Source: an uncultured Bacteroidia bacterium (GTDB taxonomy: Bacteria > Bacteroidota > Bacteroidia > Bacteroidales > CAJPTX01). Taken from it: DNA of 64,000 nt. Below the pieces are notes generated by a model, which worked only from the letters and a program-made list of their open reading frames with translations, did not search any database and had not been told where the DNA came from. The DNA is taken from positions 32,367-96,366 of the forward strand of contig CAMXWF010000012.1 in NCBI GenBank assembly GCA_947252645.1, given 5' to 3'. This document shows, piece by piece, positions 8,459 through 16,877 of the stretch. Both the position numbers and the translations under genes were made by a program. The number at the start of each line of letters is the position of its first letter. Positions within the stretch are counted from its first letter, which is position 1.

Positions 8459-9055
8459 GTGGTGCATACGCATAGCGCAACGCAGAGGGTGCTGGGCCGA
8501 GGGGTGGAGGCTGGCTGTGATGAGGCTGGCAGAGGCTGCCTCGCTGGCCCTGTGGTGGCCGCCGTGGTCGTCTTGCCCATGGCGTATTATAACCCGGCTA
8601 TACGCGACTCCAAGCTGCTCTCGCCCCAGCAGCGATTCAAACTCCGCAAGGAAATTGAGCTCAGGGCTCTAGCCTGGGCGGTGGCGGCGGTGGCCCCGCG
8701 GGTGGTGGATGCACTCAACGTCTTGCAAGCCTCTCTCTTGGCCATGCAGATGGCTTGCGACAAGTTACCCCTGATTCCCGACTTGCTGCTGGTGGATGGC
8801 AACAAGCCCTTGCCCGCCTATCCCTATGCGCAGCAATGCGTGATTCACGGCGATGCCAACTATATCAATATTGCCGCAGCCTCCATACTGGCCAAAACGC
8901 ACCGCGATGCCATCATGGAGCGGCTCGACAAGATCTATCCAGCCTACCAGTGGGCTAAAAATAAAGGCTACCCCACCAGAGCCCATAAGGAGGCCCTGCT
9001 GCGCTTGGGCCCTACGCCTTGGCATCGCATGAGCTTCCACCCCGCCCTGCCCTAG
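8459..9055 (+). CDS. rnhB: Ribonuclease HII
   Basis: A 198-residue enzyme that cleaves RNA embedded in DNA duplexes, including single misincorporated ribonucleotides. The catalytic DEAGRG-LAGPVVAA block sits near residues 21-36, followed by DSKLLSPQQR, the second acidic site in LLVDGN and the family-specific AASILAKTHRDA with a C-terminal GYPTRAHKEAL. Start codons are tandem GTGs at 8459 and 8462, 3 bases after the CapA-like stop, so it is probably co-transcribed. Its last 44 bases overlap the 3' end of the convergent PepSY gene. Confidence 0.95.
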   Translation: MVHTHSATQRVLGRGVEAGCDEAGRGCLAGPVVAAVVVLPMAYYNPAIRDSKLLSPQQRFKLRKEIELRALAWAVAAVAPRVVDALNVLQASLLAMQMACDKLPLIPDLLLVDGNKPLPAYPYAQQCVIHGDANYINIAAASILAKTHRDAIMERLDKIYPAYQWAKNKGYPTRAHKEALLRLGPTPWHRMSFHPALP

Positions 9056-10550
9056 TGCGTCCTCGGCTTCTCCTGCGCTTCAGCCAGCGCCTCAGGTAGC
9101 GTATTCCCAAGATAACGCCCGTCCCGCTTACCACAGTCCCTATGGCCAACAGGAGCCACACGAGGCCTCGCCATAGCCAGGGGCGGTTGGTAAGGGCCGG
9201 AAGTGCCAAGCGATGTGGAATGGTGAAGAGCCATGACTTGAGCCGGGTCGCACGGTTGGTCGACCTATAGGTGCCCGATTGCGGGTCTACGTAGTAGGTG
9301 GTGCTGTAGGCATCGTTGAGCTGCACCCGGTAGGCGGGCAGCGGGGAGCCGTGGCGCCGCGGACGATAGTAGAGATCGTAGCGCGTTATCAGCTCACAGC
9401 GCACCTCTGCCCCGCTATTGACCCGCGCAATTGCTGCCGTCACCTCCTCCTGCGTCAGCGCAAGAGGCCGCGGAGTCGATGTACGCGCATCGTAGGCCAC
9501 GCTGGCCTCGGGGGTGTGGACGGTCAGTATGGGCAGACCGTTGAAATTGCTCCACGCAATCGCACGGGCTTCAGGCTGCGCAGCAAGTAATGTGCGGTAG
9601 TCCAGTGCGTAGGCACTCAAGGGCATCGTGCGCACGTTGAGCGAAGGCGTCTTCCACCCCCTCGGCACCCCAGTCAGCCAGCCCGGCAATTGCACCACCG
9701 ACATCATACCGCTAAAAATCCAGAGGAACAGGAAAAGCCCGCCAAGCGTGCCTAGCTGGTGGTGCCAAGCATAGGCGCGACGCTTGTAGGGCGTATGCCA
9801 CCTTTTGCGCTTCCACCCCTTGGCATAGGCCTCGAGCCCGATGTAGAGACCAAAGCCCACCATGAAGCTCCCGAGCAGGCCGAGCACAACAACGGTGGCC
9901 CGCCAGACGCTCCTGTTCTGCCGTAGGATGGTGGGGTAGAGCCAGTGGGGAATAGCTCCAACCATGGCCCAGATACGGTCTCCACGCGTGCTTTCTGTGA
10001 GAATCTCACCCGATTGCGAGCCAACGTAGATGTGTTGCCCCTCCCTGCTGACTAAGCGGTAGAAGGGCAGCTCGGCCTTGAGGGCGTTGCTAGGCGTCCA
10101 TTGGTCTATGGAATAGAGCGTATCCACGCGCCAGCCCGAGCATTCTGGCCAGCGTGAGGCCAAGACGGTCAGGTAGGCACTGTCTACCACCCGTGGAGGA
10201 ACCGGCGTGCCGTCTGAAAATAGCTGCTGGGTGCGCTTTTTCGATTTGACTTGTATGGTGACGGCCCCCGTGAGGCCTCGCGTCACGGAGAGCGATGCTA
10301 TCGTGTCGGGGCTTACACCGTGCGTCCGTAGTATGTCACATAGTGAATCGGGGCTTGGTAGCTGTGTAGGGTCGAGGGGCAGGCTACGGGCAAGCTCTTC
10401 GCGGTGCTCCAAGCGGGGGAAACCATGGTATATCACCACGTAGCCCGATATGCACCACATTAGGAAGAGTAGGCAAAGCAAAGTGCCCAGCAGTCGGTGG
10501 AGCCTGAAGACCCACCGTCGTATTGCGCGCATGGCGTGGAAGCTTCTCAT
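9012..10550 (-). CDS. PepSY-associated transmembrane protein
   Basis: A 512-residue inner-membrane protein of the PepSY_TM family (relatives include iron-regulated PiuB-like proteins and flavin/cytochrome-linked reductases). The N-terminus RWVFRLHRLLGTLLCLLFLMWCISGYVVIYHGFPR is the typical His-containing first helix. Central helices follow near WRATVVVLGLLGSFMVGFGLYIGLEAY and YAWHHQLGTLGGLFLFLWIFSGMMSV, and a last helix near GLVWLLLAIGTVVSGTGVILGIRYLRRW. The long loops carry PepSY-like segments. The His residues in the helices could bind heme, by family analogy. The start could be the ATG at 10550 or MRAIRR at 10532. The 3' end overlaps rnhB by 44 bases. Confidence 0.8.
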   Translation of the reverse strand: MRSFHAMRAIRRWVFRLHRLLGTLLCLLFLMWCISGYVVIYHGFPRLEHREELARSLPLDPTQLPSPDSLCDILRTHGVSPDTIASLSVTRGLTGAVTIQVKSKKRTQQLFSDGTPVPPRVVDSAYLTVLASRWPECSGWRVDTLYSIDQWTPSNALKAELPFYRLVSREGQHIYVGSQSGEILTESTRGDRIWAMVGAIPHWLYPTILRQNRSVWRATVVVLGLLGSFMVGFGLYIGLEAYAKGWKRKRWHTPYKRRAYAWHHQLGTLGGLFLFLWIFSGMMSVVQLPGWLTGVPRGWKTPSLNVRTMPLSAYALDYRTLLAAQPEARAIAWSNFNGLPILTVHTPEASVAYDARTSTPRPLALTQEEVTAAIARVNSGAEVRCELITRYDLYYRPRRHGSPLPAYRVQLNDAYSTTYYVDPQSGTYRSTNRATRLKSWLFTIPHRLALPALTNRPWLWRGLVWLLLAIGTVVSGTGVILGIRYLRRWLKRRRSRGRTRAGRGGSSCDAKA

Positions 10551-10577
10551 GTTGTCTCGTAGAATCCTAGTGATAGG

Positions 10578-11699
10578 TTAGAAACTACCCCCTCCTCCGC
10601 CGCCCCCGAAGCTTCCGCCACCGCCCGAAAAGCTCCCACCGCCTCCGAAGCCCCCACCAAAGCCGCCCCCGCTAAACGCCCCACCCGCGTGCGATGAGCC
10701 CAGGTGCATGAGGATCTCGAAGGGCGACAAGAGTGCTTGAAGTAGTAAGAGCCCCAGGAAGACCACAAGCCAGGAGAGGAGCCCACGGTGACGTGCGCGC
10801 TGGAGTCTAGTGCGGCTTCTGCGCTTGGTAAACACGGCAATCAGGCTATATAGCAGCAGCCCGATGATAGCCCATCTGATCAGCGGAATGTAGCGGCCAA
10901 CGGAATCCTGGCTTTTTACATTGGCCACCCAGTCTACATCATTGGCCGAGTAGTGGGTCATGAGTTCAGCCATTACCGCCCCCACCGCAGCCTGGCACGC
11001 CTTGGCATTCTCGTGGGCAAGCACATAGGGCGCCATGCAGTTCACAACGATCCGGTGGCACACCACGTCCGGCAACACGCCCTCCACGCCGTAGCCTGTG
11101 GCTATGTAGCCTTGCCCGTAGAATCCCGAAGGTCGCTCTCGCACCACCGGCTCGGCGGCCAAGGCTGTTCCGGTGGTGTAGAGACGGGGAAGCAGCGCGG
11201 CGAATTGCTCAAGCCAACTATTGGCATCCTCACCCGGAATGGGCGCCTCTTCCAGCAGACGAGCCAGCCTTGGCTGGGCGGTAGAGTCCAACGACAGAGC
11301 CTGCGGGTAGATAGCGGGCATAGCGCTCGGCACCAAAAGAACTATGATGCCATTGTCGGTTTGGGCCTTGCCTATCCCCAGCCTATTGCCCAGATTGGTA
11401 GTGTACTCATTGGCATCGCTACCCCCAAGATCCTTGGCTATTACCACGACTATTTCCGCGGTGGTAGCAGCATCGAATTGGGCTAAACGGGCCTCGAGCG
11501 CTGCTTTCTCCCCTGGGGTCAGAACGCCCCCATCATCGATCACGCGCCCCCTAGTAGGCAGCGCAAAACCTCTAGTGCCCGCAAGCATGCCTGTAGCTAG
11601 GAGGAGTAAAGGCATGAGCAACAGGAAGCTCCGCAGGTAGGAGAAGTGCGCAGGCAGCCCCTTTCGATGGTCTAGCATAGGTATGAATCCCTCTCGCAA
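10578..11699 (-). CDS. TPM-domain protein with Gly-rich tail (YgcG-like)
   Basis: A 373-residue exported protein. A hydrophobic N-terminal signal (LLLMPLLLLATGMLAG) precedes a TPM/Psb32 domain starting at RGRVIDDGGVLTPGEKAALEARLAQFDAATTAEIVVV and including a GIGKAQTDNGIIVLL segment. A transmembrane helix (WAIIGLLLYSLIAVF) and a second one near LLSWLVVFLGLLLLQALL follow. The tail is almost pure Gly, Phe and Ser (GGGFGGGFGGGGSF and similar), ending GGGGSF, the usual YgcG-family ending. Members are membrane-anchored; the biochemical role is unresolved. A near-consensus -7 box (TACCTTTA, minus strand) lies at 11709-11716. Confidence 0.85.
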   Translation of the reverse strand: MREGFIPMLDHRKGLPAHFSYLRSFLLLMPLLLLATGMLAGTRGFALPTRGRVIDDGGVLTPGEKAALEARLAQFDAATTAEIVVVIAKDLGGSDANEYTTNLGNRLGIGKAQTDNGIIVLLVPSAMPAIYPQALSLDSTAQPRLARLLEEAPIPGEDANSWLEQFAALLPRLYTTGTALAAEPVVRERPSGFYGQGYIATGYGVEGVLPDVVCHRIVVNCMAPYVLAHENAKACQAAVGAVMAELMTHYSANDVDWVANVKSQDSVGRYIPLIRWAIIGLLLYSLIAVFTKRRSRTRLQRARHRGLLSWLVVFLGLLLLQALLSPFEILMHLGSSHAGGAFSGGGFGGGFGGGGSFSGGGGSFGGGGGGGSF

Positions 11700-12043
11700 A
11701 CGGCAGCTTAAAGGTAGGTAAATCTGCGGGGACGTATCAGTGCCTTAGGGCGATTCCCGGCCCGCACCACGCAGCGTGACCCCATGGGTTCGTAACGATC
11801 AGGGTAGGCCAGAGGCCCATGCGTAGCCGATGCCAGCGCGGTGCGACTCGCTGTGGCCACCGCTCGGCCCAGGGGAACTATTGTCGCAGCACTCCATGAA
11901 TCAAAGGGCTTTGGCGCAGTGAAGTCTGCGCAGACCCCTCCAAGTGGGGGATGCTCCCCGTCTCCCACGGGCAGCACATAATATGGGGGAAAATCGTACC
12001 TTCGCGGCACGTAATAACCATAGAACGGTACAAAAGCACAAGT
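11700..12043. other. Intergenic region before rpsF
   Basis: About 340 bases with divergent promoters and no gene I can support. A 115-codon minus-strand frame here lacks recognisable features. A -7-like box for rpsF is annotated separately. I looked for a ribosomal-protein leader structure and saw no clear one by eye. Confidence 0.5.
11997..12004 (+). promoter_or_regulatory. Probable -7 box of the rpsF operon
   Basis: TACCTTCG differs from the TAnnTTTG consensus at one base and lies 39 bases before the rpsF ATG, a normal distance for a short leader. Confidence 0.45.
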
Positions 12044-12409
12044 ATGGTCAATCACTATGAGACCGTCTTCATCGCAACTCCCGTTTTATCTGATGCCCAG
12101 GTAAAGGAGACGGTCAGCAAGTATCGTGACCTGATAGCCGCTAACGGCGGAACGCTGGTCTACGAGGAGGATTGGGGACTGAAAAAGTTGGCATACCCGA
12201 TCCAAAAGAAAACTACGGGCTTTTATCAGCTCCTAGAGTTCGAGGCCGAGGGAAGCCTGATCGACAAGCTGGAAACCCAGTATCGCCGCGATGAGCGGAT
12301 CATCCGCTTCTTGACCTTCAAAATGGACAAGAACGCTGTCGAGTACGCTGAGAAGCGTAGGAACAAACAGGCCGAGGCCGTAAAGAGCGAAGAGGAGGAA
12401 ACGAAATAA
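12044..12409 (+). CDS. rpsF: 30S ribosomal protein S6
   Basis: Small-subunit protein of 121 residues that binds 16S rRNA together with S18. I chose the ATG at 12044, giving MVNHYETVFIATPVLSDAQV, the standard S6 start; the frame is open about 30 codons further upstream but without S6 similarity. Diagnostic parts are YRDLIAANGGTLVYEEDWGLKKLAYPI-K and the strand FYQLLEFEAEGSLIDKLE. An acidic/basic C-terminal tail extends past the core. The stop overlaps the rpsR start by one base. Confidence 0.97.
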   Translation: MVNHYETVFIATPVLSDAQVKETVSKYRDLIAANGGTLVYEEDWGLKKLAYPIQKKTTGFYQLLEFEAEGSLIDKLETQYRRDERIIRFLTFKMDKNAVEYAEKRRNKQAEAVKSEEEETK

Positions 12410-12681
12410 TGGCCCAGAGCAAAACACCCGAGGTGCGCTTTCTTGCGCCACCAACCGTAGAGGTTAAGCGGAAAAAGTATTGCCGATTCCGCCGTAACGG
12501 CATCAAGTACGTTGACTACAAGGATCCCGAGTTCCTCAAGAAATTCCTCAACGAGCAGGGGAAAATACTGCCCCGTCGGCTCACGGGTACCTCGGCAAAG
12601 TTCCAGCGTAAGGTGGCCCAGGCCGTCAAGCGTGCGCGCCACTTGGCCCTGCTGCCCTTTGTGACCGATCTGATGAAATAG
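12409..12681 (+). CDS. rpsR: 30S ribosomal protein S18
   Basis: A 90-residue S18, the partner of S6 on the 30S platform. The core KYCRFRRNGIKYVDYKDPEFLKKFLNEQGKILPRRLTG followed by QRKVAQAVKRARHLALLPF is unmistakable. The ATG shares one base with the rpsF stop (TAATG), so the two genes are translationally coupled. rplI follows after 19 bases in the same operon. Confidence 0.98.
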   Translation: MAQSKTPEVRFLAPPTVEVKRKKYCRFRRNGIKYVDYKDPEFLKKFLNEQGKILPRRLTGTSAKFQRKVAQAVKRARHLALLPFVTDLMK

Positions 12682-12700
12682 CCAGGGAGGAGCGTTGAAT

Positions 12701-13147
12701 ATGAAAGTGATACTCAAAGAGGATATTGCCAAGCTCGGCGAAATGGGCGAGATGGTGGAGGTGAAGCCTGGCTTTGCGCGCAACTTCCTCATCCCCCAAG
12801 GGAAGGCAATGACAGCCACCCCGGCAGCTCGCAAGCAACTCGAAGAAACTATACGCCAGCGCGAACACAAGGAGGCCAAGCTGCGGGAGGAAGCACAGCA
12901 GCTGGCTACAAAGCTCGAGGGCATCACCCTCTCCATAGGCGCCAAGGCCAGCAATTCGGGCAGAATTTATGGATCGGTCAACACCATCCAGATCGCCGAA
13001 GCCTTGGAGGCCAAGGGCTTCCGTGTCGAGCGTAAGCAGATCACCATCCTCCAAGACCCCATCAAGGAGCTGGGAAGCTACAAGGCCTCCGTCAAGCTGC
13101 ACCGCGATGTGAAGGTCGACGTAGACTTCGAGGTGATAGCCGAGTAG
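12701..13147 (+). CDS. rplI: 50S ribosomal protein L9
   Basis: 148 residues. The ATG at 12701 is preferred over an in-frame TTG at 12695, because MKVILKEDIAKLGEMGEMVEVK is the canonical L9 start and a strong AGGGAGGA ribosome site (12684-12691) stands 9 bases upstream. The N-terminal domain with GFARNFLIPQGKA, the long connecting helix rich in Glu, Lys and Arg, and the C-terminal GRIYGSVNTIQIAEAL domain are all present. Last gene of the rpsF-rpsR-rplI operon, followed by a hairpin terminator. Confidence 0.98.
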   Translation: MKVILKEDIAKLGEMGEMVEVKPGFARNFLIPQGKAMTATPAARKQLEETIRQREHKEAKLREEAQQLATKLEGITLSIGAKASNSGRIYGSVNTIQIAEALEAKGFRVERKQITILQDPIKELGSYKASVKLHRDVKVDVDFEVIAE

Positions 13148-13168
13148 ACCCATCAGATTCAGAATTTG

Positions 13169-13213
13169 GGGAGGCAGACAAGGACACACGCTCCAGTCTG
13201 CCTCCCGCGTTTA
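13169..13213 (+). terminator. Terminator after rplI
   Basis: GGGAGGCAGAC (13169-13179) pairs perfectly with GTCTGCCTCCC (13196-13206), an 11-bp stem with a 16-base loop, followed by GCGTTTATT. The T-tract is weak, so partial read-through into purE is possible. Confidence 0.7.
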
Positions 13214-13246
13214 TTCTGGCGCAACGCCGAGAGCTTCAAGAATAAT

Positions 13247-13762
13247 ATGATGAATACACCGTTGGTATCAATTATCATGGGCAGCATCTCCGACCTAGAG
13301 GTCATGCGCCCAGCTATGGCCTTCCTGGATGAGCAGGGCATCTACTTTGAGGTCAACGCCCTCTCTGCCCACCGCACACCCCTCGAGGTGGCTAAGTTTG
13401 CCCAGGAGGCTAAGTCCAGGGGGATTAAAGTGATTATCGCCGGGGCTGGAGGTGCCGCCCATCTGCCAGGCGTAATTGCAGCTTCCACCACCCTGCCCGT
13501 GATAGGGGTGCCCATTCGCTCCTCCAACTCCTTGGAAGGTCTAGATTCCATACTTTCTATCCTGCAGATGCCCTCCGGCATCCCGGTGGCCACAGTCGCC
13601 CTTGATGGGGCTAAAAATGCCGCCATCCTAGCCCTGGAGATCTTGGCCCTCGGCTGCCAGGAGTGCGCAGAAAAAATGGAAAGGTTCAAGAAATCGCTAG
13701 CAGGCAAAGTGGTCAAAGCCAATGAGGAACTGGGCGCAGTCTCCTACAAGCACAAGGCCTAG
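13247..13762 (+). CDS. purE: N5-carboxyaminoimidazole ribonucleotide mutase
   Basis: Class I PurE of about 171 residues, which moves the carboxyl group of N5-CAIR to form CAIR in purine synthesis. Key parts are the phosphate-binding GSISDLEVMRPA, the active-site SAHRTP loop, AGAGGAAHLPGV and the PIRSSNSLEGLDSILSILQMPSGIPVATVALDGAKNAA block. Tandem ATGs at 13247 and 13250 begin MMNTPLVSIIMGS; the frame extends upstream through the terminator hairpin, which is not coding-like. purK is not adjacent. Confidence 0.97.
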   Translation: MMNTPLVSIIMGSISDLEVMRPAMAFLDEQGIYFEVNALSAHRTPLEVAKFAQEAKSRGIKVIIAGAGGAAHLPGVIAASTTLPVIGVPIRSSNSLEGLDSILSILQMPSGIPVATVALDGAKNAAILALEILALGCQECAEKMERFKKSLAGKVVKANEELGAVSYKHKA

Positions 13763-13811
13763 TTGCAAGTGCCCAACGAGTGTAGTTTCTAGCTGAGACT
13801 AGGATAGCCCA

Positions 13812-14621
13812 TTGCACGAGCTTCCTGTGGAGCCCACTGGTAAGCTGGCCCCGCGCAAGAGCTTGGGGCAGCATTTTCTGCGCGACCAGCGTGCTGCCGA
13901 CCGCATCGTCCAAGCCCTACAGGCGCAGCGCGACGAGCAGGTTGTGGAGATCGGGCCAGGCGAGGGGGCGCTTACGGGTAGACTCCTTCAGCTCTACGGT
14001 CAGAAGCTGCGCTGTCTGGAGGTGGATGCACGCGCCGTTGACCTGTTACGCAGAGCTTTTCCAGCCTACGGCGCATGCTTTGTGGAGACTGATTGCCTCC
14101 ACTTCGACTTCTCCACGCTTCCTGCCCCAAACCTGCTCTTAGTGGGCAACCTACCTTACAACATCTCCTCCCAGATCCTTTTCCTGGTCCTGGAGCTGCA
14201 CGCAAGGGTGCGGCGTTGTGTCTTCATGTTGCAGCTGGAGGTGGCCCAGCGAATTGCCGCACAACCAGGTAGTAGACAATATGGCATCCTGAGCGTCTTG
14301 TTGCAGGCGCACTACCACGTCAGCATCCTTCTTACTCTTCCCCCTGGGGCCTTTACGCCACCGCCCAAGGTCAACTCCGCTGTGCTAGTGTTGGAGCGTG
14401 GACAGAATAGGATTGACAGCGTAGATGAAGTGTCCTTTAGCCACGTAGTCAAGGCCGCATTCAACCAGCGGCGGAAAACCCTACGCAATGCGCTCCGCAA
14501 TGCGTACCCTGGCCTCCCAGATGCCCTGTGGAACACCCTTCCCTACGCAGGGCTACGCCCCGAACAGCTCTCGGTCGAACGCTTTGTTGAGGTCACCAAG
14601 CACTTGTCGCAGATGGCGTAG
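13812..14621 (+). CDS. rsmA: 16S rRNA dimethyladenosine transferase
   Basis: A 269-residue KsgA-type enzyme that dimethylates two adjacent adenines near the 3' end of 16S rRNA using S-adenosylmethionine. Motifs are KSLGQHFLRD at the N-terminus, the SAM loop EIGPGEGALTGRLL, an acidic ECLEVDA-type position (CLEVDARAVDLL), the catalytic NLPYNISSQIL and the C-terminal AAFNQRRKTLRNAL. No ATG is available: the likely start is TTG at 13812 with AGGA 8 bases upstream, or GTG at 13827. Convergent with the ABC-2 permease, with 16 bases between them. Confidence 0.95.
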   Translation: MHELPVEPTGKLAPRKSLGQHFLRDQRAADRIVQALQAQRDEQVVEIGPGEGALTGRLLQLYGQKLRCLEVDARAVDLLRRAFPAYGACFVETDCLHFDFSTLPAPNLLLVGNLPYNISSQILFLVLELHARVRRCVFMLQLEVAQRIAAQPGSRQYGILSVLLQAHYHVSILLTLPPGAFTPPPKVNSAVLVLERGQNRIDSVDEVSFSHVVKAAFNQRRKTLRNALRNAYPGLPDALWNTLPYAGLRPEQLSVERFVEVTKHLSQMA

Positions 14622-14637
14622 GGCGCGGCGTGTACCC

Positions 14638-15756
14638 CTAATGGTCTACCTTCTTGTAGCTGGCGATAGCCCAGAGATAGATGCCCACCGCAAACAGCCC
14701 AAGCTTCCAGAGATTGCCGTAGCCATCGGCAAAATGCGCGCTATGGATGTAAAATAGCCGCATGGAGTCCATGTAGTAGGTCACTGGATTGAGGTACGCC
14801 ACCGCCTGCGCCCATACAGGCATCGACTCCACAGGGGTAAATAGACCGCTGAGCAGCAGGATGATGAGGATAAAGAACAGCATGAGAAACATGGCCTGCT
14901 GCATCCGGTGCGAGTAGTTGGACACTACCATACCGAGTCCAGATATGGTGGGAACAAAGAGCAGCGAAACGGCCAAAACACCAAGTAAGCTTCCTCCAGG
15001 CCAAAAACCATAGACCAATCCTATTAGGGCTATCCCGATGCCTAGGATCACCAGCCCTATGATGCAGTATGGGAGAAGCTTGGACAAAATGAAGTCCTTC
15101 TTCTTTACCGGGGTCACGTTTATCTGCTGGAGCGTCCCGCTCTCCTTCTCGCCTACGATGTTGAGTGCCGGGAGTATTCCGCAAATCAGCGTGGTCATCA
15201 GGACGATGAAGGCTGGAAGCATGAAAAGCTTGTAGTCCAGCTCACGGTTGAACTTCAGGTCGGTTGCCACGCGCACCTTCGGACGTACACGCTCCTCCAG
15301 GGCATGCTCGGCCAGCAGATCCTCCGTGAAGGTGCGCAGTATGGCGTTCAGATAGCTCACGGCCAGCTGCGATTGGGTGGCATCCACGGCGTTGGCCGCC
15401 AGGTAGACTGTGGGGTTGCCCCCTATCGAGAGCTGCTTGCTGAAATCCCCGGGTAGCTCCAGAATTAGCCCGGCCTCCCCATTGTCTACGGCCGCATAGG
15501 CCGCCTGGTAGGAGGCCATAGGAGGCAATTCGGTGAAGTAGGGAGAGGCATCGATCTTCTGCTCAAGGCGTTGCGCCAAGGGCCCTTGATCATGATCCAC
15601 CACCGCTATCCGGACGTTTTTAAGCTCAAAGGTTATGGCCCACGGGAGCACGAGCAGCATCAGTATCGGAAAACCAATCACCATGCCCATGATGACTGGA
15701 TTCCTAAAAAGCTGAAGAAATTCCTTCTCAAGAAGATACTTAAGAACCATACGCAC
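14638..15756 (-). CDS. ABC-2 type permease (second of pair)
   Basis: A 372-residue inner-membrane subunit of the export operon. One N-terminal helix (NPVIMGMVIGFPILMLLVLPW) is followed by a large periplasmic domain of about 150 residues. A cluster of five helices then starts at LFMLPAFIVLMTTLICGILPALNIVGEKESGTLQQINVTP, where NIVGEKESGTL is the conserved signature of ABC2_membrane_3 proteins, and ends near LGLFAVGIYLWAIASYKK. It starts on the same base at which the upstream permease ends, so the two are coupled. Organisation matches the YhhJ/YbhS-YbhR type with paired permeases. The substrate cannot be told from sequence. Confidence 0.9.
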   Translation of the reverse strand: MRMVLKYLLEKEFLQLFRNPVIMGMVIGFPILMLLVLPWAITFELKNVRIAVVDHDQGPLAQRLEQKIDASPYFTELPPMASYQAAYAAVDNGEAGLILELPGDFSKQLSIGGNPTVYLAANAVDATQSQLAVSYLNAILRTFTEDLLAEHALEERVRPKVRVATDLKFNRELDYKLFMLPAFIVLMTTLICGILPALNIVGEKESGTLQQINVTPVKKKDFILSKLLPYCIIGLVILGIGIALIGLVYGFWPGGSLLGVLAVSLLFVPTISGLGMVVSNYSHRMQQAMFLMLFFILIILLLSGLFTPVESMPVWAQAVAYLNPVTYYMDSMRLFYIHSAHFADGYGNLWKLGLFAVGIYLWAIASYKKVDH

Positions 15757-16859
15757 TACCCCAGGCGGGGCTTGAGCTTAAATATGCTGAGGCCAGTGAG
15801 CACGGCAGTCATCCCAAGCAGCACTACGTGGTGTATCCAGATGACCCCCCAGCTTGACCCTTGTATCATGACGCGGCGCACGCCGTCAACGTACCATTTG
15901 GCGGGCACTAGCTGCGCCAGCCACTGCAGGAGCACAGGCATGTTGGCTAGGGGGAAGATCATCCCCGAGAGCACTAGCGTGGGGAGCATCATCCCAATGC
16001 CCGCTATCATGATGGCAGCCGCTTGGTCAGTGGCCACTGTGGACACAAATAGCCCTATGGCTAGCGCAAGGAGGATGTATGAGAACGACAACGTGCACAG
16101 GGGCAGCAACTCCCCACGGATAGGCACCCCCAGCAGAAACGTTGACACCACCAGGAAGCTAGCCAGATTCACCATGGAGATCACCAGGTAGGGCACCATC
16201 TTCGCCAGCATCATGGTGTAGGAGTTGAGCGGGGAGGCCAGCAGCACCTCCATCGACCCCGTCTCCTTCTCCCGCACTATCGACACGCTGGTCATGATGC
16301 TACAGATGATGATGAGCACCAGCCCCATGACCCCAGGTACGAAGTGATAGGCTGAGTTGAGGGCTGAGTTGAAAAGCATCCTTTGCTCCACCTCTATCCC
16401 AAACGGCAGCGGCCGCCCACTATCCTCCTGGAGCAGCTGGCCCACGATGCCCTGGATGTAGCCCGACGCAATGGTACCCATATTCGGATTAGCGGCGTTG
16501 ACACGCACGGAAATATTGGCCCCCACTCCGGATTGGCTATTGCGCTCTAGACCTGGTGGGATGATGACCGCCAAGTCGATAGCTCCACGGCGTAGGGCCT
16601 GGTCTATCTGCGACAGGTCATCGTATCGAGCCTTGAAAATGAAGTACGGATTGTGGGCTATGGCCTGTCCAAGCCTTTGGGAAAATGAGCCCTTGTCCTG
16701 GTCTACGATGGCCACCTTGAGGTTCGTCACGTCTGTATTGAGCGCATAGCCAAACAGCAGCAGCTGCGCAATCGGCAGTACGATCAGGATGAGCATCGTC
16801 CGCCTGTCGCGGGAGATGTGGAGAAACTCTTTGAGTACAAATACCAAGAAGGTGCGCAT
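15756..16859 (-). CDS. ABC-2 type permease (first of pair)
   Basis: A 367-residue paralogue of the next gene: an N-terminal helix after DRRTMLILIVLPIAQLLLFGYALNTDV, a periplasmic domain (residues about 40-170) and five C-terminal helices starting at FVPGVMGLVLIIICSIMTSVSIVREKETGSMEVLLASPL. The IVREKETGSMEVL stretch is the family signature. It should pair with the 14638 product to form the transmembrane part of one exporter. It follows the ATPase gene by 18 bases. Confidence 0.9.
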   Translation of the reverse strand: MRTFLVFVLKEFLHISRDRRTMLILIVLPIAQLLLFGYALNTDVTNLKVAIVDQDKGSFSQRLGQAIAHNPYFIFKARYDDLSQIDQALRRGAIDLAVIIPPGLERNSQSGVGANISVRVNAANPNMGTIASGYIQGIVGQLLQEDSGRPLPFGIEVEQRMLFNSALNSAYHFVPGVMGLVLIIICSIMTSVSIVREKETGSMEVLLASPLNSYTMMLAKMVPYLVISMVNLASFLVVSTFLLGVPIRGELLPLCTLSFSYILLALAIGLFVSTVATDQAAAIMIAGIGMMLPTLVLSGMIFPLANMPVLLQWLAQLVPAKWYVDGVRRVMIQGSSWGVIWIHHVVLLGMTAVLTGLSIFKLKPRLG

Positions 16860-16877
16860 GTCGAGCTAGGCTGAGCG

